DNA of 30,442 nucleotides from positions 1 to 30,442 of the forward strand of contig JBPBQZ010000021.1 in NCBI GenBank assembly GCA_050955105.1, written 5' to 3'. This document shows positions 1-7,563 of the stretch, one piece after another; the first letter of the stretch is position 1, and each line of letters begins with the position of its first letter. The position numbers and the translations under genes are program-made. The stretch is from JBPBQZ01 sp050955105 (GTDB lineage Bacteria > Pseudomonadota > Gammaproteobacteria > Burkholderiales > Burkholderiaceae). The notes under the pieces are model-generated. The model saw nothing but the letters and a program-made list of their open reading frames with translations, was not told where the DNA came from and made no database searches.

Positions 1-1114
1 CCGCAACGATATACAGCCCCAGGCCAAGCCCCTCTTGCGCGGGCTGCGCGGCGGCGCGAAAGAAGGGCTGGAAGAGTCGCTCGACGGTGCTGGCCGGAAT
101 CGGCTCGCCCTGGTTCACCACCGACACTTCGAAAACGTTCTCGCGCAGCGAAGCGGCTACGCAGATCGGCGTGCCCGGCTTGCCGTGCGCCAGCGCGTTC
201 GCGAGCAGGTTCGACAGCAATTGGCCGATGCGTGCCTGGTCGCAATAAATCGGCCCGTTCAGCGCGAATTCCGCCTCGATGGTGCGAGTCGGCCAGGCGG
301 CACGCAATTCGGCCGTGACCTGTTCCAGTTCGGGCTGCAACGGGCGGTCAGCGTTACGTTCGAGGGCGAGCCCGCCGCCTAGCCGTCCGCGCGCAAAATC
401 CAGCACGTTGTCGATCAGACCGGCCATGCGCCGCACGCTTTTTTCTACGAGCGTGAGCATCGCCGGTGCGCGCGGATCCATCGGCGCGCGGCGCAGGAAG
501 CTGGCGCCGGCACTGATGGAAGATAGCGGGTTGCGCAGATCGTGGCCCAGCACGGCGATGAATTGCTCGCGCAGTTCGGCACTTTGACGCGCGTCGAGCA
601 GCGCGGCTTCGCTGGTTTCGAGCCGATCCTGGGTATCCAGGTGAAAGCCGATCAGGTCGGCAAACAGCTTGAACATGCCGCGCGTTTCCGGCGTATCGAG
701 GCGCGCGGGTCGCGGGTCGATGGCGCACAGCGTGCCGAAGAAATCGCCGCCGCGCCGGAAAATCGGCATCGAGATATAGCTCTGGAAGCCATAGATCAAC
801 GGCGTTGGGTGCTGGCTGAAGACTTCGTTCTGGGCCACGTGGTCGATTACCACGGGCTTGTGGCTAACGCGAATTTCGTTGCAAATGGTGGTTTCGAGCT
901 TGAGCTCGCCGCCGGACTTGAGGCCGAAGGCGATTTGGTCGCGCACATCGCAGGCCACCCAGTGGTCTTGCGTGACGCGCGCCACCGCGGCGAAACCCAT
1001 GCCGGTGGTGCGGCATACCACTTCTAGAATGGTCGGGACGACATCGATGCGCTTGATACTGGCCACGTCAGCGCGCAAACGCGCTGCGTTCTCTTCTTCC
1101 AAAGTGGCGCTCAT
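1..1114 (-). CDS. GAF-domain sensor histidine kinase, 3' end outside window
   Basis: This is the first 371 codons of a two-component histidine kinase; the C-terminus runs off the window start. A GAF domain occupies roughly residues 20-165 (for example SYISMPIFRRGG around 112-123). It is followed by a HisKA dimerisation domain with the H-box VLGHDLRNPLSS, the phospho-accepting His being residue 191. An HATPase domain follows, with an N-box (QLLSNLLANALAHG), a G1-like NQGEPIP and a G2-like GLGLGLYI. No transmembrane segment is visible, so it is probably a soluble cytoplasmic sensor. ATG 1114 is the only convincing start because the GAF domain begins soon after it. The partner response regulator is not in view. 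The signal it senses is unknown. Confidence 0.9.
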   Translation of the reverse strand, partial: MSATLEEENAARLRADVASIKRIDVVPTILEVVCRTTGMGFAAVARVTQDHWVACDVRDQIAFGLKSGGELKLETTICNEIRVSHKPVVIDHVAQNEVFSQHPTPLIYGFQSYISMPIFRRGGDFFGTLCAIDPRPARLDTPETRGMFKLFADLIGFHLDTQDRLETSEAALLDARQSAELREQFIAVLGHDLRNPLSSISAGASFLRRAPMDPRAPAMLTLVEKSVRRMAGLIDNVLDFARGRLGGGLALERNADRPLQPELEQVTAELRAAWPTRTIEAEFALNGPIYCDQARIGQLLSNLLANALAHGKPGTPICVAASLRENVFEVSVVNQGEPIPASTVERLFQPFFRAAAQPAQEGLGLGLYIVA

Positions 1115-1396
1115 GAGTGCTTACCTGAGTGCTTCTCAAAAAAACGACGATAGGGCGACTCCGCCGGTGTGGCGGTCGCTTCATCTCGCCCGGCAAGTGG
1201 GCGGCGAAAGAGGAGAAGGGCTTATGTGCGGAATCCCACACAGCGGTGGATTCTGCTCGTTGCGGCGTGGAGAACGCCGCTTTGGCAACACAATGTGCCA
1301 CAAACCTGCGGTTTCTCAAAAATCGACGGGAGCATCGCATCCCCGAGGCGCGCAGCAAACCGCCTGACTTGTTGTCGCGGACGTGCTCGCTGCGTG
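1115..1396. other. Intergenic region with several hairpins
   Basis: The 282 bases between the kinase and the PPK2 gene hold no credible gene. They contain three inverted repeats. The first is GCGA-CT-CCGCC / GGCGG-TCGC at 1155-1179, next to a run of seven A on the plus strand at 1138-1144. Read on the minus strand this is a hairpin followed about ten bases later by T7, so it could terminate PPK2 transcription or act as an attenuator before the kinase. The second is a perfect 7-bp stem at 1262-1280 (GCGGCGT / ACGCCGC, loop of 5). The third is TGGCA / TGCCA at 1283-1300. The words TTCTCAAAAA...CGACG occur twice, near 1133 and near 1313. None is proven. Confidence 0.3.
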
Positions 1397-2341
1397 TCAA
1401 TAGCGCTCGGGCACTATCATTTCCGCAGGCACCGGATGGCGTATGTATTCAGCGTTGTGCACGCGCGCCGGCAGCACGATCGGTGCATGCTCGATCTCCT
1501 GGTAGGGCACTTGCTCCAGTAGATGCGCAATGCAGTTGAGGCGTGCACGCTTCTTGTCCACCGCCTGCACCACCCACCAGCGCGCCTCGTCGATATGCGA
1601 GCGCTGCAGCATCACTTCCTTGGCGCGCGTATAGGCTTCCCAGCGGCGCCGGCTTTCGAGATCCATCGGACTCAGTTTCCACTGCTTCAGCGGATCTTCG
1701 ATGCGACTGCGAAAACGTATCTCCTGCTCGTCGTCGGTAATCGAAAACCAGTATTTCAAGATCTGTATGCCGCTGCGCGACAGCATTTTTTCGAATTCAG
1801 GCACCGCGCGGAAAAACTCTTCGTATTCGTCGTCGGTGCAAAAGCCCATCACGCGCTCCACGCCGGCGCGGTTGTACCAGCTGCGGTCGAACAGGACGAT
1901 TTCGCCGGCGGCCGGCAGATGCGAAACATAGCGCTGGAAGTACCACTGCGTGCGTTCGCGATTGTTCGGCGCGGGCAGCGCCGCCACCCGGCACACGCGC
2001 GGATTCAGCCGCTGCATGATGCGCTTGATGACGCCGCCTTTGCCGGCCGCGTCGCGACCCTCGAATATCACTACCAGGCGGTGATTGCTTTTCACCACCC
2101 AGTCCTGCAATTTCACCAGCTCGCCCTGCAGGCGGAACAGTTCCTGAAAGTACAGACGGCGTGCCACGCGCTCCGCTTCGCTCGACGCATGCGGCGCACG
2201 CGCTGCGCCGTTTGCATCGAAGCGCCGGTCATCGATCTCCATTTCGAGCTCTTCGTCCCAACTATCGATCATCTCGGCCTGCAGGCGCCGCTGTCGTTCT
2301 TCGTCCAGCGCGGCGTGTGCTGTCGTATCGTCGTGGCTCAT
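1397..2341 (-). CDS. ppk2: Polyphosphate kinase 2 family protein
   Basis: The 314-residue protein transfers phosphate between inorganic polyphosphate and nucleotides (NDP or NMP) in the cytoplasm. The P-loop GRDAAGKG lies at about residues 95-102 and a Walker B-like LFDRSWYNR at 150-158. The PPK2 lid and C-terminal signatures PLKQWKLSPMD and TRAKEVM are also present. The length is normal for a one-domain PPK2. I chose ATG 2341 (MSHDD) over the in-frame TTG at 2347 because GGGAG sits 8 bases before the ATG but only 2 bases before the TTG. About 20 residues of charged N-terminal extension precede the core. Whether it prefers ADP, GDP or AMP cannot be decided from the sequence. It points the same way as the kinase downstream but is separated from it by hairpins. 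Confidence 0.93.
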   Translation of the reverse strand: MSHDDTTAHAALDEERQRRLQAEMIDSWDEELEMEIDDRRFDANGAARAPHASSEAERVARRLYFQELFRLQGELVKLQDWVVKSNHRLVVIFEGRDAAGKGGVIKRIMQRLNPRVCRVAALPAPNNRERTQWYFQRYVSHLPAAGEIVLFDRSWYNRAGVERVMGFCTDDEYEEFFRAVPEFEKMLSRSGIQILKYWFSITDDEQEIRFRSRIEDPLKQWKLSPMDLESRRRWEAYTRAKEVMLQRSHIDEARWWVVQAVDKKRARLNCIAHLLEQVPYQEIEHAPIVLPARVHNAEYIRHPVPAEMIVPERY

Positions 2342-2410
2342 GCGCAATGCTCCCGGTCGGGTCGAAGGATAAACGCGGTGGCGTCGAGCGCGTGATACCG
2401 CAACCCTGGA

Positions 2411-2435
2411 TTGTCGAGCTTCAATAAGTCGACAA
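2411..2435. repeat. 7-bp inverted repeat upstream of ppk2
   Basis: TTGTCGA (2411-2417) and TCGACAA (2429-2435) form a perfect inverted repeat with an 11-base spacer. It lies between the end of the norR-like gene and the start of ppk2. It could be an operator for ppk2 or a weak hairpin at the end of the norR-like transcript. No T-run follows it on the minus strand, so a classical terminator is unlikely. Confidence 0.35.
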
Positions 2436-2476
2436 GGTTACACGTGCGGGGGCCGCGGCGCAGCGCGCTTGACGGT

Positions 2477-4045
2477 TCACTTCAGGCCGAGCCGGCGTGC
2501 CGAGCGGCTCAGGTTCGCGCGATCGATGCCCAGTTCACGCGCGGCGGCGCTCCAGTTGTGCTGGTGTCGCGCCAGGCTATCTCGAATTAACTGGCGCTCG
2601 TGGTGTTCCATGGCCTGGCGCAGGTTTTCGACGCGTGGCATCGATGCGCCGCTTGTCTCGGAAAAGCGCAGCGGCGCATCCCGGTGGTTGTCGGGCAGAT
2701 CGAGATCGCGCGCGGTGAGCGTGAGAATTTCGGGACGTTGCGGCTGGTGCGCCAGCGCGCGCAGTGCGGTGCGGCCCAGCAGATGCTCGAGCTCGCGGAT
2801 ATTGCCCGGCCACGGATAGGCCAGTAGTGCTGCTTGCGCGTCCGCGCTCAGGCGCAGTCCTCGCAGTCCCATGCGCGCGCGGTTCTGTTCGAGGAAGAAG
2901 CCGGCGATCGGCAATACGTCGGGCGCGCGCTCACGCAGCGGCGGCACCGTTAATGGGTATACCGCCAGCCGGTGATAAAAGTCGGCGCGGAAGCGCCCAA
3001 GTCGTACTTCGTCGGCAAGCTTGCGATTGGTGGCCGCAATCAGCCGTACGTCGACCAGATGTTCGCGATCGGAACCGACGCGTTGCAATCGGCCATCTTG
3101 CAATACGCGCAACAGCTTGGCTTGCGCCGCCAGCGGCAGCTCTCCCACTTCGTCCAGAAACAAAGTGCCTTGATGCGCCAGGTCGAATTTGCCGCGGCGG
3201 TCCGCTACCGCGCCGGAGAATGCGCCGCGCACGTGGCCGAACAGTTCGCTTTCCACCAGCGTTTCGGGCAGCGCCGCGCAGTTCAGCGTAATCAGCGGCT
3301 TGTTGGCGCGGCTTGACGCGGCATGGATGGCTTGCGCCACCAGCTCCTTGCCGACGCCGCTTTCACCGGTGATCAGCACCGTCAGGTCGCTGTGGCCCAC
3401 CACCTGGATCTCGTCCAGTAGCCGGCGATGCGCGGCACTTTGACCGATGATTTCGCGTGCGCCCAGGCCTGCCGCCAGCCGGTAGGCTTCGGCCTTCAGC
3501 CGCTCGTCTTCGCTGCGCTGCGCGAGGCTGCCGATGTGTGTGACGACGTTCACCGTGGCCGCGGCCAGGCTGGCGAAGGCTTGCAGCGCGGCCATGTCGA
3601 CGCTTTCGAAGCGCGCCGGATCGAGCGCGTCGAGCGTGATCAGGCCCCAGGGCCTGCCCGCGATGCGCAAGGCGCAGCCCATGCAGTCATGCACTTGCAG
3701 TTGATCGCGCAGGTTCTTGACCAGGCCATCGTAGGGGTCGGGCAAGGTCGAATCGGCAGGGAAGCGGGTGGCGCCCGGCGCCGTCAGCAAGACCTGTAGT
3801 CGCGGATGATCGACCACGCGAAAGCGCAGACCCAGCGTGTCGTGCGTCAGCCCATCGATGGCCAGCGGCACCAGCACGTCGCCATCCAGTCTCAATAAGG
3901 CGGCAGCATCGCAGGGAAACAAGGTGCGCAAGGCGCGCAGCAGCCGCTGGTAGCGCTCGCCATCGGGCAGTTCGCGCGACAGATCGTCGACCAAAGGAAT
4001 CAACGCGCTCAATAGCGAAGGGGAAGTCATAGTGACTCGGATCAT
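2477..4045 (-). CDS. norR: NorR-like nitric-oxide-responsive sigma-54 activator
   Basis: The 522-residue protein has the NorR domain order. An N-terminal GAF domain (about 20-170) retains the residues known to bind the non-haem iron in NorR: HPRL near 80, RFPADSTLPDPYDGL with its two Asp near 94-108, and TLDALDP near 138. The AAA+ domain (about 200-440) has Walker A GESGVGKE at 227-234, Walker B LFLDE at 295-299 and GNIRELEHLLGR near 414-425. A Fis-type helix-turn-helix closes the protein (about 485-522, HNWSAAARELGIDRANL). The sigma-54 contact loop reads GAFSGA (274-279) instead of GAFTGA. Two ATG starts compete: 4045 (used here) and 4030 (MTSPS); neither has a strong Shine-Dalgarno site. 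It is divergent from a globin gene, its likely target. In NorR proteins, NO binding to the GAF iron releases the AAA+ domain. Confidence 0.9.
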   Translation of the reverse strand: MIRVTMTSPSLLSALIPLVDDLSRELPDGERYQRLLRALRTLFPCDAAALLRLDGDVLVPLAIDGLTHDTLGLRFRVVDHPRLQVLLTAPGATRFPADSTLPDPYDGLVKNLRDQLQVHDCMGCALRIAGRPWGLITLDALDPARFESVDMAALQAFASLAAATVNVVTHIGSLAQRSEDERLKAEAYRLAAGLGAREIIGQSAAHRRLLDEIQVVGHSDLTVLITGESGVGKELVAQAIHAASSRANKPLITLNCAALPETLVESELFGHVRGAFSGAVADRRGKFDLAHQGTLFLDEVGELPLAAQAKLLRVLQDGRLQRVGSDREHLVDVRLIAATNRKLADEVRLGRFRADFYHRLAVYPLTVPPLRERAPDVLPIAGFFLEQNRARMGLRGLRLSADAQAALLAYPWPGNIRELEHLLGRTALRALAHQPQRPEILTLTARDLDLPDNHRDAPLRFSETSGASMPRVENLRQAMEHHERQLIRDSLARHQHNWSAAARELGIDRANLSRSARRLGLK

Positions 4046-4071
4046 GTCGACAAGACCCGAGTCTAAATGAC
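4026..4071. promoter_or_regulatory. Three GTC-N5-GAC inverted repeats, candidate NorR operators
   Basis: Three 11-bp inverted repeats of the form GTC-N5-GAC lie at 4026-4036 (GTCATAGTGAC), 4046-4056 (GTCGACAAGAC) and 4061-4071 (GTCTAAATGAC). Each satisfies GT-N7-AC, the core reported for NorR sites, and three tandem sites are typical of NorR-controlled promoters. The first overlaps the alternative start codon of the norR-like gene and the second abuts the chosen one, which would allow autoregulation. A TGGCAT at 4113-4118 could be a -24 element for the globin gene, but the -12 position reads GG rather than GC, so I do not claim that promoter. Confidence 0.65.
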
Positions 4072-4206
4072 CACAATGCTCGGCGCACGCTGATTTTCAA
4101 CGGAATTAATGCTGGCATGGAACGTGGATAGACAGGCAGCTCAACGGGCCGCAGCGTTACTGGGCGAGCCTGTCATGTCGATCTACACTGCCACGAGGGA
4201 ATTCCC

Positions 4207-4665
4207 ATGCTTTCTGCCGATCATCGCGCCGTCATCACCGCTACCGTGCCGCTGCTCCAACGCGGCGGCGAGGCGCTGGCCGCGCATTTCTATCAATTGC
4301 TGTTCGTCGAGCATCCTTCGTTGCGGGCGTATTTCGACCAGGCCAATCAGGCCAGCGGCGCGCAGCCGCGCGCACTGGCGAATGCGGTGCTGATGTACGC
4401 CAAGCATATCGAGCGGCTGGAACCGCTCGGCGGATTGGTCTCGCAAATCGTCAACAAGCATGTAGCGCTGCAGATCCAGCCTGAGCATTACCCGCTGGTC
4501 GGCGCATGCCTGCTGCGGGCGATGCGTGAAGTACTGGGTCCGACGGTGGCCACCGACGCGGTGATCGAAGCGTGGGGACTGGCCTATCAGCAGCTGGCGG
4601 ATATCCTCATCGCCGCAGAAGCAGAAGCGTATCAGCGCGGCGCGCGCGGCCCGCTAGTTCAATAG
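4207..4665 (+). CDS. Single-domain globin of the flavohaemoglobin/Vitreoscilla type
   Basis: The 152-residue protein matches only the N-terminal haem domain of Hmp, with no FAD/NAD reductase domain. The key residues fall at the same numbers as in E. coli Hmp: Tyr29 (B10, HFYQLLF), Gln53 (E7), proximal His85 (VNKHVAL) and Tyr95 (EHYPL). This distal pocket stabilises bound O2 and supports NO dioxygenation when an electron donor is available. The start has GAGGG 7 bases upstream. The gene is divergent from the norR-like activator and preceded by the three candidate operators, so an NO-induced role in NO detoxification or O2 handling is likely. A partner reductase is not in the window. Its last 12 bases overlap the convergent class II aldolase gene. 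Confidence 0.92.
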   Translation: MLSADHRAVITATVPLLQRGGEALAAHFYQLLFVEHPSLRAYFDQANQASGAQPRALANAVLMYAKHIERLEPLGGLVSQIVNKHVALQIQPEHYPLVGACLLRAMREVLGPTVATDAVIEAWGLAYQQLADILIAAEAEAYQRGARGPLVQ

Positions 4666-5430
4666 GTCCGGCTGCTCGGTCACCACGCTTTGATACAGCG
4701 GCTGGAAATTGAGCCAGCCGTTGTAAGGCTTGTTGCGTGAAGCAATTGCCTCCGCATGCTCAGCGGTGATCGCATGAGGCGCTTGTCCCAGTGCCGTTAC
4801 GGCTACCTGCTCGCGGCAGACCTTTTCGAGAGATACGAACAGATAGGCGGCCTCGTCGACGCTCTGTCCGACTGTGAGAATGCCGTGGTTTTTCAGGATG
4901 AGCGCCTTGTTGTCGCCCAGCGCTTCCCCCAGCCGCGCGCCTTCGCCACCGACCAGGCTGTCGTAGATTGCATGGCGCCCGTAAAAAACCGCAGCTTCGT
5001 GCGAGATCGGTTCGAGCAGCTTGCCAAGCGAAGACCAGATCTTGCCGAACTGTGAATGTGTGTGCACCGCGGCAACCACCGACGGACGGTTGGCCAGCAG
5101 CGCTGAATGCAAAGGCAGGCCGCCCGGATGCAGGAAGCCATTACCCTCGAGCTTCTCGCCGCGATAGTTGGTGCGCAGCAGACTGCTGGCGGTGATCTTA
5201 TCGAAGCTGACGGCGAACGGATTGATCCAGAACTCGTCGGGATGTTCGGGGTCGCGCACCGACATGTGGCCCATGACCCCTTCGTCGAAGCCTAGGCGGG
5301 CGAAGATGCGGAAGGCCGCGGCGAGTCGCTCCTTGCGATGCTGGCGCTCGTCGGCATAGTTATCGAAGACCGGTAGCTGTGGCTTTTCGAAGTGCGCGGT
5401 CTCGGCAAAGGTGATGGTTTCTACGGTCAT
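4654..5430 (-). CDS. Class II aldolase/adducin-type protein (copy 1)
   Basis: The 258-residue protein carries the class II aldolase fold. The metal-binding histidines are visible as AVHTHS (His123, His125) and LKNHG (His182), the set that holds the divalent metal in fuculose-phosphate aldolases. The segment before them reads HPGGLPLHSALLANRPS, as in adducin-like members, and lacks the PSSE-type glutamate that is the catalytic acid/base of fuculose-phosphate aldolase. Retro-aldol chemistry is therefore not assured. It is the last gene of a minus-strand set: ABC ATPase, LLM monooxygenase, alpha/beta hydrolase, then this gene. It is paralogous to the protein at 17331-18083, which is also linked to an LLM monooxygenase. 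No clear Shine-Dalgarno site precedes the ATG. Substrate unknown. Confidence 0.85.
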   Translation of the reverse strand: MTVETITFAETAHFEKPQLPVFDNYADERQHRKERLAAAFRIFARLGFDEGVMGHMSVRDPEHPDEFWINPFAVSFDKITASSLLRTNYRGEKLEGNGFLHPGGLPLHSALLANRPSVVAAVHTHSQFGKIWSSLGKLLEPISHEAAVFYGRHAIYDSLVGGEGARLGEALGDNKALILKNHGILTVGQSVDEAAYLFVSLEKVCREQVAVTALGQAPHAITAEHAEAIASRNKPYNGWLNFQPLYQSVVTEQPDLLN

Positions 5431-5523
5431 GGGTGCGCAGCTATTTTTATAGGGGATAGGTGGGACACGCGCTCGCCGGCACCATTGCCAGCTAGCCGCG
5501 CGTGTCGACGGGCGTCGAGTACA

Positions 5524-6072
5524 TCAGGCAGCGCGTAGGCTCGACAGGCTTTGCAGCAACTCGAAGGCGTAGGGCCAATCGCCGAGCTTGGAATCGGAGC
5601 CCATGTGGCCGAGTGCTCCGGCCACTTCGAGTTGCGAGCCCCACGCGGCGGCGAACTGCGTGGCGCGCGCAAACGTGACGCGTGGGTCGTTGGTGCTGGC
5701 GATCAGCACACTGGGGAATGGCAGCTCTTGCAGCGGAATCGGCGCGAAGCCGGTGGTGCCCGGCGGGTACTCGGCGGCTTCCACGTCGCTGGGTGCGACC
5801 AGCAAGGCACCGGCCACCGGGCCGCTATGCCGAGCCGCCCAATGCGCGACCAGGCTCACCGACAGCGAGTGCGCCACCAGTATCGCCGGCCGCGGGTCCG
5901 ACTGGATCGCGGCATCGAGCGCCGCGACCCATGCGCTGCGATCCGGATTGTTCCATTCACGTTGCTGCACGCGAATGAACGATGGATGTTTCTGTTGCCA
6001 ATGGGTTTGCCAATGATCCGGCCCCGAGTCGCCGCGTCCCGGCAAAATCAAGGTTCTGTAATCCGCTGACAT
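5524..6072 (-). CDS. RBBP9/YdeN-type small alpha/beta hydrolase
   Basis: The 182-residue protein is a compact serine hydrolase of the RBBP9/YdeN family. It opens with the family-typical LILPGRGDSGPDHWQTHW (about 8-25). Ser69 sits in the nucleophile elbow VAHSLSVSL, with Asp129 (STNDPRV) and His156 (LGHMGSDS) completing the triad. Start ATG 6072 is supported by AAGGAG 5 bases upstream; the open frame extends further but the extension has no family similarity. It lies 41 bases after an LLM monooxygenase and 93 bases before a class II aldolase, all on one strand. No signal peptide is seen, so it should act in the cytoplasm, probably on an ester or thioester intermediate. The substrate is not known. 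Confidence 0.88.
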   Translation of the reverse strand: MSADYRTLILPGRGDSGPDHWQTHWQQKHPSFIRVQQREWNNPDRSAWVAALDAAIQSDPRPAILVAHSLSVSLVAHWAARHSGPVAGALLVAPSDVEAAEYPPGTTGFAPIPLQELPFPSVLIASTNDPRVTFARATQFAAAWGSQLEVAGALGHMGSDSKLGDWPYAFELLQSLSSLRAA

Positions 6073-6113
6073 AGTGTCTCCTTGCAAACAGTGGGCAGAT
6101 GTTGCTGGGCGAA

Positions 6114-7487
6114 TCAGCCGACGGCAGAGGCTTCTTCGAGAATCGCCGCGGATTCTTTCGCGGCCTTCGCGTAGCGGCTTTGCGGCCATGGCAGACCGAG
6201 GTTGCCGCGCAAGGTATCGCTTTCGTATTCGCGCCGGTAGATGCCGCGCGCTTGCAGAATCGGCACCACCTGTTCGACGAAGTCGCGCAGGCCGCTGGGA
6301 TGCAGGTGCGCGTGCAGGATGAAGCCGTCCGCGACGCGCCCTTCGTACAGCGTCTGTAGTCTGTCGGCGATCTGCTCGGGCGTGCCGACGAAGCTGGCGG
6401 ACGGGTTGGCGGCGTGCAGCGCCAATTGACGCAGCGTCAATTTTTGTTCGCGGGCGACGCGCAAGTACTCTTCGGCAGTCGAGCGGAAGCTGTTCTTGCC
6501 GATATCGCCCAATTCAGGGAGCGGCTCGTCAAGCGGAAACTGCGTGAAGTCGAACAGGCTGAAATAGCGGCTCAAATATTTGATCGCCACATTGATGTCC
6601 AGCAACTCACTGACTTCCTGATATTTGCGACGCGCTTCCTCTTCGGTGCTGCCCACGATCGGCGTGATCGAAGGGAACACCAGGATGTCGTCGGCGCCAC
6701 GTCCATAGTTCGCCGCGCGCCGCTTGATATCGTCGTAGTAAGCCTTGTGCTGCGGCACATTGTCGACGCTTCCCGAAAAGATCGCGTCTGCCACGCGCGC
6801 CGCCAGTTCCTTGCCGTCTTCGGAGGCGCCAGCCTGGAAGATCACCGGGCGACCCTGCTTCGAGCGCTCGATATTCAAAGGGCCTTGCACAGAAAAGTGT
6901 TCGCCTTTGTGGTTCAGCGTGTGCATCTTGTCGAGATCGACATACTCGCCGCTTTCCTTGTTGCGCACGAAAGCGTCGGCATCCCATGAATCCCAGAGAC
7001 CGGTAACCACTTCGATATATTCGGCGGCGATCTTGTAACGCAGGGCGTGATCGTAGAGTTTTTCACCACCGTGATTGCGCGCGTGGCCTTCGAGGGCGCC
7101 GGTCACGGCATTCCAGGCTGCGCGTCCATCGCTGATGACGTCGAGCGAGGCCAACTGTCGAGCAGTGGTGAAGGGCTCGCTGAACGAGGTGGTCATGGTG
7201 GCCACCAGCCCGAGCCGACTCGTGACCGATGCGACCGCCGACAGCGCCGAAATCGGTTCCAGACGGCTCAGGAAATAAGAGGTGGAATCCTTGGTGATGA
7301 AAGTCGAGTCGGCGATAAAGCCGAAGTCGAATTTGCCTGCTTCGGCGATGCGCGCGGCGTCCTTGAAGGCCTCGACGTCGACCGCCACGTCGCTGCGTTG
7401 ATCTGGATGACGCCAGGCATCGACGTTGGCGCCAATGCCCGACAAGAACGCGGCCAGCCGCAACTGTCTGGTTTTAACCGATCCCAT
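6114..7487 (-). CDS. LLM-class FMN-dependent monooxygenase, NtaA/SnaA/DszA type (paralog 1)
   Basis: The 457-residue protein is a two-component flavin monooxygenase of the luciferase-like TIM-barrel superfamily, in the NtaA/SnaA/SoxA(DszA) branch. It uses FMNH2 and O2 supplied by a separate reductase. Signatures visible are FDFGFIAD (53-60), TTSFSEPFTTARQLASLD (99-116), GRAAWNAVT (121-129), HTLNHKGEHFSVQGPLN and GRPVIFQAGAS, plus the C-terminal TLRGNLGLPWP. Family members cleave C-S or C-N bonds in sulfones, sulfonates or aminopolycarboxylates. ATG 7487 has GGGAG 5 bases upstream. It lies 76 bases downstream of an SsuB/TauB-type ATPase, which points to an imported sulfonate-like substrate. 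It is clearly paralogous to the genes at 18080 and 26219. Confidence 0.92.
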   Translation of the reverse strand: MGSVKTRQLRLAAFLSGIGANVDAWRHPDQRSDVAVDVEAFKDAARIAEAGKFDFGFIADSTFITKDSTSYFLSRLEPISALSAVASVTSRLGLVATMTTSFSEPFTTARQLASLDVISDGRAAWNAVTGALEGHARNHGGEKLYDHALRYKIAAEYIEVVTGLWDSWDADAFVRNKESGEYVDLDKMHTLNHKGEHFSVQGPLNIERSKQGRPVIFQAGASEDGKELAARVADAIFSGSVDNVPQHKAYYDDIKRRAANYGRGADDILVFPSITPIVGSTEEEARRKYQEVSELLDINVAIKYLSRYFSLFDFTQFPLDEPLPELGDIGKNSFRSTAEEYLRVAREQKLTLRQLALHAANPSASFVGTPEQIADRLQTLYEGRVADGFILHAHLHPSGLRDFVEQVVPILQARGIYRREYESDTLRGNLGLPWPQSRYAKAAKESAAILEEASAVG

Positions 7488-7563
7488 GGGAGCTCCCGTT
7501 AAAGATATGCGCTGCTATGTACTGTGTGTTGGGCAAGGCTCAGCCCGCGCCGGGCTGCGTGAG

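Noticed and set aside
2339..2347. TTG start for the PPK2 gene
   Set aside because: Only 2 bases separate it from the GGGAG; ATG 2341 has normal 8-base spacing.
1523..2395. 290-codon plus-strand frame over ppk2
   Set aside because: Antisense to a clear PPK2 gene; no domain, no Shine-Dalgarno site.
4113..4127. Possible sigma-54 promoter TGGCAT-N5-GTGG before the globin gene
   Set aside because: The -24 element is fair, but the invariant GC of the -12 element is GG, so it is mentioned only as context.
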